Shown here piece after piece: positions 12,231 to 24,786 of a stretch of DNA of 64,000 nt. This DNA is from Capillidium heterosporum (Eukaryota; Entomophthoromycota; Entomophthoromycetes; Entomophthorales; Capillidiaceae). How positions within the stretch are numbered: position 1 is the stretch's first letter; the number at the start of each line of letters is the position of its first letter. Under the pieces are notes generated by a model. That model made no database searches and had not been told where the DNA came from. It saw only the letters and a program-made list of their open reading frames with translations. The stretch spans positions 3,038,001-3,102,000 of the forward strand of contig WBMQ01000001.1 in the NCBI GenBank assembly GCA_016630905.1. The letters run 5' to 3'. The translations under genes were made by a program, and so were the position numbers.

Positions 12231-13536
12231 ACGAGTTCTATCTTGGATTTTAGTTTTCGATTAGGTAAGGTAAAGAAAGGTTAGAAAGGGAACTTTGCTG
12301 CTGATGCGTTTGATTATATAGCCTGATTAAGTAAAGCTTTGGATTATGATAGTGTGGAGAACCTGGTCTTTTAGACCCTGTTTTATCAAGCTTCTTTGAA
12401 AAGCTGAGCGCTTCTCCTATAAGGAAATGGATATTTACATTGGATTTGATAGGTGGGATTTCGAATGAATAGGTTTTAGCTACAACCTCCTGAACTCCAC
12501 GGCTTTAAAGGTTCAAATCAACATGATAAACTTCTACTTAAAGGACTCAACTCTGCATTCAATATTGCTTTATCACCCACCTTGGAATATTCTTGATTTT
12601 TATGTACGTCTCTCATCACTTAGAACCGTATATAACATTTGCTTTTTCGTCCATGCAACAGAATGTGGATCCATAGCGATATATAAAGGTGAGACTGAAG
12701 CTTGAAAATTAACGTGGTAGAGGTCATCAACAAACTAAACATGGCTGTACAAGACCATCTACACCAACCACAAGCTTTGTTGTCCATACAACTTTTGTTG
12801 GGTTTAGTTTGATAAAGAAATACTAAATTTGCTGCACTCCAGGAATAGATGCTGTGAAAGTAAACTAAAAAGAGTTGTTAGGGGTATAATCAATTGTTGA
12901 GTGGAAAAGGGGAGTGTAAGGTATGTGAAAAAATCACTTTACTACTAAAACTTATTAATTAAATGGATACTGTTTTTGGTCTTTCTTGTATAAAACAAAT
13001 ATTATATTCTATCAAAGTTCGACTAAAATAATACTCGATCATTTAGATGGTGTATATCTTTGAAGCAGTTAAAAACGACCAATATCGTAGGATTTTAGAT
13101 TGTATATTACCTATACTACCCATCCCTTGGAAGCTGCTAAATAAGGGAACTACTATTGGTACCTTGAGGCATTGCCGAATCAGGATGCTATTCTGCCACT
13201 ATCGAAAATTTTCCTGTCCAATTGATATAAATATAGTGAGAAAACAAATGAGTATTAGCTTTCAGTTCAAATAATAAAACTCTTGGATATATCAAAAGTT
13301 GCATTTGAATTTTGACAGCTACTGCACCTACACTAATGTTGACTTCATCTTCAATACCTTTGCTAACTAAGCTATATCGTTACAATTTTAAAAACAAGAA
13401 AAACCCATCTAGAAGTTATAATTTATTAAAAATATAGGTAGAAAAGATAATTACACTAGCAGATGCTAAAAGATGTAGCTATTACATACACTCAAGCTAT
13501 AGAAATCCTCTCATTTACAAACTATACAGGCCAATT
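12231..13536. other. Intergenic region upstream of transporter, downstream of kinase
   Basis: AT-rich, 1.3 kb. It contains the transporter promoter and the 3' flank of the kinase gene. Short open frames at 12523-12705 and 13047-13274 (+) have no domain resemblance. Nothing else was seen. Confidence 0.5.
12314..12320 (-). promoter_or_regulatory. TATA box of hexose transporter
   Basis: TATATAA on the minus strand, about 85 bases upstream of the ATG at 12230. This spacing is plausible for a fungal TATA promoter. Confidence 0.45.
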
Positions 13537-14538
13537 TTAAACCAACTTCTGAAGTTGGTTGGTGTAGGGTCGAGATTTAGGGTCGATACTCAACATAAGT
13601 CTAACAACATCCAAAGGGATAGCCCCGCTAGGTAATACGAAAGGCAACATACCTTCTTTGTAGTAGGTCGAGAACTTTGTGTCGAAACCGACGTTCAAAT
13701 TTTTGGATTTGGAGCCGGGAGGTCGCGATATGTGCCATGGCGTCTTGCCACAGGTTAGAAATACATATATTATACCGCAGGCCCAGACATCACTCAGCAT
13801 ACCGTCGTGTTCTTGGGTGACATAAGTCTCAGGAGCTATGTAGGGATAGGAACCGGATGGACCGGTGCAGAGGTAGTGGTCGTTGTTCCAAGGTCGATGG
13901 ATGACTTCGGCATTGCCAAAGTCGCTGATTTTGAGTTGGTTGTCGGTACCAATAAGTAGATTCTCCGGCTTCAAGTCACGATGAACAACCCCCACTTCGT
14001 GCATGTAACTAAGCCCTTGCAGAAGCATCCCAAAATAGATGTTGGCCTTTTCAACAGTCATCTCTTCCCTTATAGTCATGGAAAAGAGATCCCCACCCGG
14101 ACAGTACTCCATAACTAAACACCAGGTATAATCTTTATCTTGAAGCAGGTCCAAAGTCTTTACTATGTTCTGGTGGTTCAAGGTCGATGCTATACAGAAC
14201 TCACTTATAACCTGCTTCATATAATCTTTCTCTTTGACTGTGTACTGCTTGGGGTAGAACTGCTTCTGGGCGTAGGTGGTGGTTGTCAATCCGTCGGCGC
14301 TCGTCTTTACACTTAATTTTACGGTACCACCACCACCTCGTGCTATCGTCTTGTAAGAACAAACGCCGTACTTTTCTATTATCTGGTTGGAGTCGTTGTG
14401 CCGTTGAGGTTTTTGGAACAGTTCTTTAGGTTTTAAAGAGTTGAGTACCTTGAGTGAGGATACTAGCAAGGATCTACGTCGGGTTGGAGGCGAGGTTGAA
14501 TTTGCCTCAAAGGTAGTGTTGTTCGATATGGATGGCAT
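13537..14538 (-). CDS. Ser/Thr protein kinase, HAL4/NPR1 (fungal transport-regulating) type
   Basis: Intronless, 333 aa. A basic Ser/Thr-rich leader of about 50 residues precedes the kinase domain. Gly-rich loop: ARGGGGTVKL. Catalytic loop: HRDLKPENLL. Metal-binding motif: DFGNAE. Activation-segment end: YIAPETY. Subdomain IX: DVWACGIIYVFLTCGKTPW. The YPYIAPE form and the following PWHISRP stretch resemble the fungus-specific HAL4/HAL5/NPR1 family, which controls stability and activity of plasma-membrane permeases and ion transporters. All catalytic residues are present. The protein is shorter than yeast Hal4/Npr1 because its N-terminal regulatory extension is short. The subfamily assignment is by resemblance; the kinase call itself is secure. 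Confidence 0.88.
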   Translation of the reverse strand: MPSISNNTTFEANSTSPPTRRRSLLVSSLKVLNSLKPKELFQKPQRHNDSNQIIEKYGVCSYKTIARGGGGTVKLSVKTSADGLTTTTYAQKQFYPKQYTVKEKDYMKQVISEFCIASTLNHQNIVKTLDLLQDKDYTWCLVMEYCPGGDLFSMTIREEMTVEKANIYFGMLLQGLSYMHEVGVVHRDLKPENLLIGTDNQLKISDFGNAEVIHRPWNNDHYLCTGPSGSYPYIAPETYVTQEHDGMLSDVWACGIIYVFLTCGKTPWHISRPPGSKSKNLNVGFDTKFSTYYKEGMLPFVLPSGAIPLDVVRLMLSIDPKSRPYTNQLQKLV

Positions 14539-17417
14539 ACTAGGTCCAAATTCAACTGCTGCTAGCTTTTAAAACTGGTGCGTTGGACTATTTAAAAGAC
14601 ACTGAACGATGGAATGAGTTCCGGTAAATTAAAGGCTTTAAAGGGTGTATAGAATCTAATTTTGAAAATTGCAGTCGAGGTGTAGAAACTAGGCGTAAAA
14701 ATAGAGTTGTTCAAGCCGTTGTTCGATCCAGTGGAACAAGTAACTATAAGGTTTAGTAGGTGAGATAAGTCGATAATATCCACCACTTCCCACCAATCTA
14801 TAAGTTTTGTTGTTGTTTAGATTTGAAAAAGTTTAAAGTGAAGACAGGTGTGAGAAAACTTTTATAGAGCTTAAATTGAAGGACTAATTGAAGGTTTACC
14901 AATTTGGGCATCGAATCCAAGACGGCAAAATTGAAATGGAAAGGTGACCTCACAAAAGGATGGACATTTAAGTTCTAGGTGTAGATTTGGATCGGTTATT
15001 TGTTCCAGGTGGTTCGCAGCAATTGGTGCTGATCGTTACTACGTAACAGCATCCAACAATAATCAGATGCTTTTTTAGAAATATTTATATTTGATAAGGG
15101 CAAGGGCTGCCAGTATGTAATAATCAGCTATACATGCAGCTGTTCATTACTTTTTGCTAAAGCTGGGTCGTGACAAGTGCCAGAAATCAAGGAAAAGGCA
15201 CGGGGTACCTTTTCCCCTAATGAAAAATCATGCACTCGTCTCAACTTGAATAGGAAGTTTAGGTAATCGGAGATATTTTTTGACGTTGAAATCTTAAACT
15301 CAGCCACAAAAGCTTGGAAAAGGATTGTGGTGGAATGGTATTCCGTTTTGAATTAAATGTATCGTCTTGGCAAAGTTTTAACAAGTTTATTTGTAAAGAT
15401 GTAGTCACTTCGAGCAACTAATTGGAAACTGGGTGGCATCTTTATATTAAACCTATTTGCCTAATAGCAAAGGTAAAATTTGACAGGTTCAACCTTCTTT
15501 ACAGTACACTACCATCCCTTGCCACGTCTATTTTATTCGAGAATATTCCTAAAGTTTAGGATTAGAATAGACTATAAGATCAGCAATTGGCTAAATTATT
15601 TTCCGAAGCTATAGTATTAGCCAGTATAAACTTGCCAAAGTTGAAGATAAAACTAAGACAAAAATCTTAAGCCTTAGCATTCTAGCAGTGAGTTTTACCA
15701 AGGTTTATATTTAAAATTTAAACAATCATTTGAAAATATCGTTCTTACAATCCTATAAGCTATACCAGAAAAAGTCTAAAGTGTTGACAAATGTGTGTTT
15801 TCAATATAATGCAGCATAAATGCATTTAATTAATGGTTTACTGCATATAATGCTCTTTATATATAATTAAAATATTATGTGGCAAGTTTTGTTTGATCTT
15901 AAAATAGTACCTTTACTATGCACCTAAATAATAGGAGTTAAACTATCCATGGATCCGTCTATGATGGACAACCGTCCACTAAACATTCGGGTAACATAGC
16001 TATATTTTACACATAGGTGAGCTATCTCGTATAAAAGTATGTGCTATTCTGCTAAGAACATCTATACAAGGCCTTATAAGTTCATTTGTAAGAGTCTAAC
16101 AAAATTTTTGAGTGAATTAGTAAATCATTTTTAGATTGCCAACAGTTTTAGTCTCAATAAAAATCCTATACAATTTTACATATAGCGATAATTAAATCTT
16201 TCCTTAGCCAGTAAAACTATATGGATCTTAAATAAAGCGCAGTATATTTTAATGAGTGCCACCAATATTATACACGATGTTCGATGTAGTAATTAGAAAC
16301 ATAATAACCCTTCAATCAAACTAACAGGTATTTACTAAAAATGGTGAATATTAAACTATATGATACTGTTAACCGTAAACCTTATAGTATTTAATATCGA
16401 ACAAAAGGCTATTACTATAAATACCACTTTGTGTTTAAGCTATTGGCTAAAAAGTACAGGTACAGTAAAAGTCAACTGACAAAGCATTGGTTCTTTAGAT
16501 CGGCAGCTTTGAAAGTTGACAAAGTTTTGAAATGATAGAACATAAAACATATTGAAGGTCAGCAGCTAGTCTTGAATGTATAAAAGGGCAAGATAAAGTA
16601 TTATAATGCTTCTATCTCTCAGTACCAATCGTCTTAAACTATAGACGACACATAGTAACAGTCAAGCAGAGATGAAAGAAAAGCAGCCGATAGGCTTACG
16701 ATAGCGAGTTAATCTACAGAATCCGAAGGAAGTAGGCGTATTTGAGAAAATGTGGAAAAAGTAATGAGTCGATAAGTCTAAAATGATGCCTTGGGTCGAA
16801 ACATAGGAAACATTGCAAAGTAAACAGAAACTAACCTTTAATTAACGATTAATAATCAATCGATTGATGAGTCTAGTGGCAGCAGCTCAAATTATAGATT
16901 CCTTGTTTGGTAATTTGGAAGATAAAGCATTGAATAGTTCGAATTAAACGAGTACTGCTCTTTATCGCCATCAGTAAAAGTACAAGTATTATACGAATTG
17001 ACTGTTATAATTATTAGAAGTTTTCATAGTATACATGCTTTATCAAACTTATAAGATTTATCTTAAACATTATTACAATGTAAAGTTTGGTTGACGACAC
17101 TTACTTTACTCCTATTAAATACTAGATTGTAGAACAAATTTCACTCCAACTCTTACAGGTTATTGTAATGACGATAACCTACATCACAAACTTGGTAAAA
17201 CTTTTACAAACTAAGACATCTATAAGCAAAATTCTCGTTTCGTTCCAAATTAATTAGTACCTTTAGCTGAATTTTATTCAATATAAGCCGTAACTTAAAT
17301 CGGGTCGAAGCTAGTATGAAGTAAAGTTGATTTGAAAGTTTGTAGGTTTCAAATCGATGCCTTGAAAAAGTATAAATAGCCCACCATCTGCACCTTGGAC
17401 ATGTAAAAAACGAAATA
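14539..17417. other. 2.9-kb AT-rich spacer
   Basis: No supported gene. Small frames here (for example 14592-14786 and 17204-17425, both minus) lack domain signals or good splice partners. A TATA box for the downstream peroxidase lies at 17371-17378. Confidence 0.5.
17371..17378 (+). promoter_or_regulatory. TATA box of first GPX gene
   Basis: TATAAATA, 40-47 bases upstream of the ATG at 17418. The tandem copy has the same octamer at 19496-19503. Confidence 0.5.
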
Positions 17418-18070
17418 ATGTCCAAATTCTACCAACTCGAAGCCATAACCGCCTTAGGGAAGAAGTACTCTTTTGAACAGCTGAAGGGCAAGGTAAAGTT
17501 TATTTTTACAGCCAATTTAGCATACCAACTTCATCAACTTTAGGTTGTCTTGATCGTCAACGTAGCTTCAAAGTGTGGGTACACGAAGCAGTACGATGGA
17601 TTAGAAAAATTATACCAAGATCACAAGGATGAAGGTTTAGAAATATTAGGATTCCCCTGCAACCAGTTTGGTCATCAAGAACCAGGTACCAACTCGGAAA
17701 TAGTCGAGTTTTGTAGAGTGAACTATGGGGTCAGCTTCCCCATCATGGATAAGGTGTAAGTAGCATATCTTTAGCCCATATTTACAGTTTTGATTAAGCG
17801 AAGTAAATGGAGATAACGTCCATCCGGTCTACAAGTTCTTAAAGGATGAGAAATCGGGGCTCCTGGGCTTAACTAGAATCAAATGGAACTTTGAAGTAGC
17901 TTATGAAAATTAATTTACAATGTACTTATACTATATGTATTCTTTGCTATCAATAGAAATTTGTAGTTGATAGGGACGGTGAGGTAAAGATAAGACACGG
18001 TTCTAAGACGACTCCCGAGGAAATGGAGTCGGAAATCAAAGCTCTTCTAGGTACCCAAGCAAAGTCATAG
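17418..18070 (+). CDS. Glutathione-peroxidase-type thiol peroxidase, copy 1, 4 exons
   Basis: Exons 17418-17492, 17544-17755, 17799-17895 and 17957-18070 give 165 aa. This is a thioredoxin-fold GPX of the fungal Orp1/Hyr1 type that reduces H2O2 and lipid peroxides, normally with thioredoxin. The peroxidatic Cys is C36 in NVASKCG and the resolving Cys is C82 in VEFCR, the same positions as in yeast Gpx3. [12 protein letters not shown] supplies the catalytic Gln and KWNFEKF the Trp-Asn pair. The Cys codon is TGT, so there is no selenocysteine. The start follows a TATAAATA box. The gene at 19560-20240 has three introns at exactly corresponding positions, so the pair arose by tandem duplication. 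Confidence 0.93.
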
Positions 18071-19559
18071 AAATCGAAAGCCATTTAGACACCTAGTTTG
18101 TCCAACTTTATTAAATCTTCAGTCTTTATATCTAGCTACTTTCCCTTTTTAGTTATATTTTATATTTGCGATATACATTGTGATTTACACTTTTACTTTT
18201 AAGTACATGTTTATATATGAAAGAATACTTTGAATTTCATAGAAGCATGGATAAAACCTAAGCCATTAATATATATTGCAACTACAAGGTATATTTTCAA
18301 CTGAAGCGTACATCGTAATCTAAACTACAAACCCGATACCATCAAATTAAAATGAAGCCATGGATCCATCAATTCGTATCTTAGTAGTACATATCTCAAA
18401 CATGGTCCATTCACCACTAGTGAGTATTAATTTATTTATGACCTACATCTTCATCTATTGAATAGAGGAAATTTCTCTTGAGTGGGTTCAAAAGTTTATG
18501 ATATTGAGAGTGATAGTACCAGTTGTAATTTAGATTTTTATACCAAAACTACTGTAGAGGTATATAAATATAGGGATGGCTAAAAAAGTTGATGTATAAC
18601 CAATTATTATTACGCTAAATCTAACTATACCTATAAAAATGAAACTAATGTTAAAAGCTATAATGTACCTATTAAAATTGAAATAATGAGCAATAATTCC
18701 TATAGAAAGCATACCGATTTATTCCTTTCCATTGCACCTCAATCCTATACCTTTTAATGTTAAATCGAATCTAACGTTCCTTCAAATAATATAACCATAA
18801 GCCAAGCTTCTCAATCCATTCACACCTTCGAACTCCTTTCGATCCCCCTCAAGTTTCATATTACCTTGCTTTAAATTTGGAAAGTAATGTTGGACGGATA
18901 TGAAATGCTATATTATTGAACCGATAAATTCAACAGCTGCTGTGAAGCTAACCAAACTGTCTACAGCTCCATTCTAGGATCATGTAAATCAGTCTATGGG
19001 GAAGTTTCTACCCTCTTCCAATTGTAATTTTTACAAATGAGTACAGTTCTATATCGATGAATGTCATAATATGATCCATTTCCACTAGATTAAACTTATA
19101 AGGTCTAACCAATACCCAGCCCAACTGTAAAGTTGACGACTTTGTTCCAAATCATTAGAAGCATTTATGCAAAAAATAACTTTAAATATAAATAAACCGT
19201 GCGCATATACATTTCTCAATTTTATAACAGATCCATCGATCCAGATGACGAGACCAAGCCAACTATTCAATGCAGTGCGGATATCGACATACAATTACAC
19301 CTCTAGCAAGGCTAAAGTAATTATCCTAAATTGTACCCTTCACCCACTCCAATTCTATATATTTCAACTAATGGTGATCACCATCATTTCCATAAAACCT
19401 CCCAAACTAAGCTACAAAAAGTAAAGCTCATTCCATGACTTGCATTTATAAATTTCGGGAGTAGGTTTCATAGCATTCCAATTGAAAATAAAAGGTATAA
19501 ATACCTTAGCCTGAAATACCTTCATTACAAATTAAAAAACATCTAATCAACAAAGAAAT
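18071..19559. other. Spacer between tandem GPX genes
   Basis: AT-rich, 1.5 kb. Small open frames (18530-18712 and 19085-19294 minus; 19167-19424 plus) show no recognisable domain. It carries the promoter of the second GPX. Confidence 0.55.
19496..19503 (+). promoter_or_regulatory. TATA box of second GPX gene
   Basis: TATAAATA, 57-64 bases upstream of the ATG at 19560. Confidence 0.5.
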
Positions 19560-20240
19560 ATGTCGGAATTCTATCAACTCGAAGCGTTAACATCCAACGG
19601 CAACAGCTTTGACTTCCATCAGTTGGAAGGCAAAGTAAGTTTATCCTTTTCCAATCATCAATACTAACTCCAATCCTTTCCTTTCTTTTCTTTTGTCAAA
19701 AGGTAGTTTTGGTCGTCAACGTAGCTTCCAAATGTGGGCTTACTTACCAGTACGCTGGCTTAGAAAAATTGTATCAAGACCATAAGGGTGAAGGCTTAGT
19801 TATCTTGGGGTTCCCCTGCAATCAGTTCGGTGGTCAAGAACCTGGTACCAATCAAGAGATTAAAGAGTTCTGTTCTATGAACTATGGTGTTACGTTCCCT
19901 ATAATGGATAAAGTGTAAGTTGACTACCATATTCATTCTTATTTAAATCTAAATCCATTTGCTTACAAGATTTATAATAGTGAAGTTAACGGAGATAACG
20001 TCCACCCTGTATACCAATTCTTGAAGGGAAAAAAGGCAGGGATCTTTGGGTTGACTAGGATTAAATGGAACTTTGAGGTAACATTTTAGAAGGTATATTT
20101 TGAAAAGATGCTAATAAGATGTTTTGTAATAGAAATTTTTAATTGGGAAAGATGGTGAGGTCAAGTTGCGGTACTCGTCAATGACAACACCCGATCAGTT
20201 GGAGCCGGAAATTGAGATGCTGTTGGCTGAAGAACACTAA
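19560..20240 (+). CDS. Glutathione-peroxidase-type thiol peroxidase, copy 2, 4 exons
   Basis: Exons 19560-19634, 19703-19914, 19981-20077 and 20133-20240 give 163 aa. The first three exons have the same lengths as in the upstream paralogue (75, 212 and 97 nt). C36 (NVASKCG), the [12 protein letters not shown] motif, C82 (KEFCS) and KWNFEKF are all conserved, so this is also an Orp1-type thioredoxin-dependent peroxidase. It differs most in the N-terminal loop and the C-terminal tail. A separate TATA box suggests independent expression. The two copies may differ in localisation or inducibility, but the sequence does not show which. Confidence 0.93.
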
Positions 20241-21720
20241 GCTCTTTAAAAAAGTTGCTTTTGTACTAGCTTATATCTATACCTTTCCATTCCATACTCT
20301 TTCCTCTTGCATTAAAAGCATTCACTTTTCATTTAGCTTTGGGTTTATCGTACAAACTTTGAAGATATACGTATGAAACTTTTACAATAGCAACTAACTT
20401 ATTAGCATCTTTGTACTAGCAACTTTAAATCCTTTTAATATAATTTAAAACTTAACCAAATTTAGTTAGTATTGGATTGAAATATATATGTAACTTAATT
20501 AGTTACGATCTCAGCCTTCTCAATATAAAATAGGTTGACTAGCCCTTTGCAAAATTTATAAAACCTTATCTCCTTTATTATAGAATATTACTCATAGTCA
20601 CATATACAACTCCTTTTAACCATTAGTAATATACTCTTCTTTCCATTAGGTATATAAAAATTACCGAAGCTAATCTAGAAGGTGATTTTTTGATTTCCTT
20701 CTCCTTTATAATATTAACCTAAAGGCTATTGACGCGACAACTTCCAACAAAAATTATTAGATAGCCCCATAAGGTAAATAAGTTCAGATAGCTGCTTTCA
20801 TATTTGACAACTGGTCAGCCATCAATCTATTGATATCTTACAGTAGGCTAGATTTTCTGTTTCCTTGTCTTTGGGATTTATGGTTGACAGGGAAATTGAA
20901 AGTCAATCAATAATACTACAAAAAAATTCAAATTATTTGCATCATTAGCTTAGTGAGAAGTTTGAATTTGAGGTAGTTAATTTGAAATTTATGATGGGCT
21001 TGATATTTCAACTTTTTGCTTTGAGAAGCTGTACTCATAAAAGCTATTCTATCCATTAGGAGTATTGGATATAAAAGAAACGCAAATGAACCAAACATGA
21101 TAATATCGAATTCCCTTTAAACTACTTTTAACTTAGATAGAAGCTTATTATATTACTAAAAACTTGTCATACTAGTTGCAAAGTTTAAAGACTATATTGT
21201 ACCTTTGTCAGCCTAAATAGGTAGAGAAGACATATATATATTTCTGCTATATCAATTAATAGAATCCCATATATAATGTAAATGCTACCTAATAAATAAA
21301 TTATCAGCTATAGTTTACATTTATTAGGCAAATGAGAGGATATACTAAAATTGTTTCCATATGTACTTTTGATTCTATTAGTTTTCGAACTTACATGTTA
21401 CTAGTTGGAAAGTTGGAGTATAGGATTGCAAAAACAGATCCTTACCAACATTTTGGAATGGTTCAAATGATGGATTTCCTTTATAAACATATATATAAAA
21501 TGAACTTACAAATACTAAAGTTAATTTCAGTTGGAATTTTTAGCAATATTCAAGGGCTCTATTAAACAGTATACCAATACACAAGCAATGCTTTTAAAAA
21601 CATAAATTAGAAGCTAAACAAGCTGTAAAGATTAAACATAACAGTTGGTAAGTTGTAACAAATCTATCAAAATAAATAGTTTATTGGAGGCACTATTCCA
21701 ATATATAAATTCCATACTAT
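20241..21720. other. AT-rich spacer
   Basis: 1.5 kb with no supported gene. A 77-codon frame at 21332-21565 (+) has no domain resemblance and ordinary intergenic composition. Confidence 0.55.
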
Positions 21721-22137
21721 TTAATAAGCGTTCTCATGGTTCAAAACGTACTCAGCGAATATGGTCCTACTTCCCAACTCAGCAAAGCTGTGGTTGTTCA
21801 GTTCCTCCATAGCATTTATCGACAATTCTACATGTTCAAAGACGACGTAGATATATGGCTAATGTATAAAAAGCAAAAATAAATCTATTAAAAACAATTA
21901 AAATATAAAAGTTACCCAGTCGTTGTGAGCGATAACTCTAGTAGCCCCCAAAATACCACCAACAATTTCTTGAATAACTGTCAAAGTAACTCCCTGTTCA
22001 CCACCAAAGCCTAAATTCAACAAGCACAGAAATTTGGTAGGTTCTTGGCTGATGACAGATTCTCTAGTTACATTTCTATACGTGCAATATCTGGTGATGG
22101 CTTCCTCCCTCTGCTCGGCTTGACTAATTTCTACCAT
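21721..22137 (-). CDS. Small RRM protein resembling the ALKBH8 N-terminal RRM, 2 exons
   Basis: Exons 22137-21916 and 21858-21721 give 119 aa. After about 35 residues comes an RRM-like fold: a beta strand (KFLCLLNLGFGGEQGVT), a helix (LTVIQEIVGGILGA), then DWPYIYVVFEHVELSINAME and a closing strand (RTIFAEYV). Spacing and the N-x-G-F/L-G turn resemble the RRM in front of the AlkB domain of ALKBH8-type tRNA wobble-uridine enzymes. No 2-oxoglutarate oxygenase or methyltransferase exon follows before 21.2 kb, so this is an RRM-only protein or a gene with unseen distal exons. It is divergent from the prefoldin gene, with ATGs 177 bases apart. The RRM call is moderate and the ALKBH8 link is tentative. 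Confidence 0.65.
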
Positions 22138-22314
22138 CCTTATAACTCTTCTAAAATAAACAAAAAAGTTTTCTACTTTGTCCTTTCTGAAGTCGAGTTT
22201 GGTAAGTCTTAGGTTCTAAAATCTGAACCAATGGGAGTAAACTTTGTAAATTAGGGCAAAAGTTGATGAAGATCCAAAGAAAGTTTGTTTTGAAGAGTTT
22301 ACTTTTAGATAGTG

Positions 22315-22995
22315 ATGAGTAACAAAGTGGAATCGAACCCCCGTGGTATACCAAAGGCACCCTTCATCGTAAGTTTTAACCTTCAAACTCGATTTTTTAC
22401 ATTTAATAATTTAGGAAGATGTGGAAGAGTACTTGAAAGGCAACCAAGTTGACGTCGTCCTAAAGAACTTTAGTGAAACTATTAGGTAATTCATTTGGAT
22501 CTTTTACTTTCTAAGCTGGAGGTTTGTAGTAAGTATAGATTTATGGAAACCAACATGTTACAACGGAGGGTCGCTCTAAGTGGTAAAATCCCCGAAATTA
22601 AATCCAGTTTAGAGATGGTAGAGTATCTAATAAGTCAAAAGGTAAATTAAACCTCCATTCAAAATAGTTTTTCAACTCAACTTACCTTACTCTAGGATAA
22701 AGAAGAAAAACTGGATGTCCAATATGAACTCAACGACACTTTACTAGTCAAAGCTTCAGTCCAACCCAGTGATACCGTCAACTTGTGGTTAGGTGCCAAC
22801 GTCATGTTGGAGTACACTTTGGACGAAGCCAAGGAACTTTTGGCTTCCAAGTTGGAGGTAGCTAGTCAATCTTTAGCTAACGCCAACGAAGATTTGGAGT
22901 TCTTGCGTGTCCAATGTACGACTATGGAAGTCAATACAGCTCGAGTCTACAACTTTGATGTCAAGAAGCGTAGGGAAAGTAAAAATAAGAACTAG
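22315..22995 (+). CDS. PAC10: Prefoldin subunit 3 (PAC10/VBP1), 4 exons
   Basis: Exons 22315-22368, 22415-22485, 22539-22641 and 22696-22995 give 175 aa. The opening NPRGIPKAPFIEDVEEYL is the family signature. It is followed by an N-terminal coiled-coil helix, the LWLGANVMLEYTLDEAKELL beta-hairpin segment, and a C-terminal helix ending in NTARVYNFDVKKRRE, all in canonical order for an alpha-class prefoldin. As part of the cytosolic GimC/prefoldin hexamer it delivers nascent actin and tubulin to CCT. The divergent arrangement with the RRM gene implies a shared 177-base promoter. Exon 1 is only 18 codons, so this start is missed by simple ORF scans. Confidence 0.93.
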
Positions 22996-24709
22996 GTAAC
23001 GGACTTTGGAAATAAAAGTTGGGTGGGATATCTAGTATTATTTTTAGATAAATATAATGGTAAGATTATTTTTTGTGGGCAAGTAGGGCCATTTTGATGG
23101 AGGTAGTTTTGGACTTTGAAAGATTTGTTCGCTTTTACGATGCTTATTATTTTCGTAACTTTATATATGGGTTTATAACTCTTTACTTATATGTTGATTG
23201 AATCAACGTGTACCATTATTAAAGATTACTTAAAATATATATAGTTTGAAGCTTTTACCAATCGATAGATAAATGTAGCTTACTCTGTTCAAAGTAAAAA
23301 CACAGGTTTATAATTTGAATTGAACTAAATCGGTATAGGTATAAATTTTCTCAACTGTCAAATAGAATTGATATAAACTCAACAAAGTTTCTTACATTGA
23401 AGAGTGCTGCTTCATAAAACTATGATAAACCTCGCTTATTTAATTTTCAGTTAGATAAGAGTGAGTTATAAACTGCAATGTTGATTGTGGTTGATAGCTA
23501 CTTACAAAGCTAGTTACTCATTAGTTTAACCAAACATATATGCTCAATACCAGGCTGTAAAATTTAACACATAAATTAAAACTTTCCAATATGTATCCAA
23601 GGACAAACAAGTAGCTTGTACATCTACCAACTACTCTATAGATCAGCTTTACCTATGGCTAAGTTAACTTTGCAAATATTGATATAAACTTAGAACAAAT
23701 GTACTTTTCGAAAATAATTAATCGTTAGCAAGCTAGAATTTAAATGGAAACGTGTTTAAATGTCTATATATCTAGTGAATTTCTAAATAAATGTATTGCT
23801 CAACTATATCATATTAAAGCAAATATTTAAGTACTTTTATTTTCATCTTTCCTAACTTATAAGCACTTGCAAAGTTTTCAGTTGTACAATTCTCTCCCGA
23901 TTGAATTATATATTTTCAGATTCGTATAGCACCCAAGCCATCTCATAGATTAGATAAATTTCAAAGTAACATTGGTTGTAGGTCTAAAGCTCTGAATAAA
24001 AATAAGCAAATATAAGGTATTAAACTATTTAACAGTGACATCTTGTTTAAAGTTTAGGTTGATTTTCTTAAATAGCTATTATTAAGGTTTAATTAAAGTT
24101 GCAAAGGAGTTAGATATGAAAGAAGGATAAGAATACTTCCACAATTTATTGAAAACTCTATAATTCATATGATATCCTGAGATTGAGTATTTCTAAAGCC
24201 CTAGTTGAGTAGCTTTGATAATCTTGAGGCAGTACAATGTGCTTACGATTTATCTATATTTACACCGAGTGATTTATACCTTTAGGGTTCTAGGTCGCAC
24301 CAAGTATCCAAGATATAGTAGTCCATATGTTAACGTTAGTTCAGGTTCCAGACTACCAACGAACTTTAATTAGGACGCAGCAATATCAATTCTAGGCTCA
24401 CTGATAAAGTAAGATAAACCCGTTCCAAATGTTAGAAGTCTAGAAAGGCAGAAGGTGTATATAATAAGACTATTTGCCTAAATAAAAAATCATTATGAAT
24501 ACACCTAAAAGCTAATTCATTTAATAATGCTATAGCTATGTTTGTTTGCCTTAAGTGTAAGGAATTTTTGATGTCAACATTTATTGGAAGAAATCGGCCT
24601 AGTACATCTAGTGGGAGAAGCCAGTAATACCAACGGTATAGGAACCTTGGGTATCTTACTATAAAATAGATACTGATTTGATATATAAAAAGGCTAAAAA
24701 ACCTTTATC
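22996..24709. other. AT-rich spacer before the inverted duplication
   Basis: 1.7 kb. I see no exon chain, RNA gene or repeat. Similarity to the other side of the palindrome stops abruptly at about 24710. Confidence 0.55.
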
Positions 24710-24786
24710 TAAACCAAAAGTAATATAAAATATAAGATTTATCAAAAACGAGATTTATTAACATTCTATAATTAGGGAAATACAAT

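Noticed and set aside
22321-22375. GGTTCGATTCC-like tRNA box B on the minus strand
   Set aside because: It lies in the first exon of prefoldin subunit 3 (NPRGIPKAPF). The T-arm does not pair properly and no matching acceptor stem was found.
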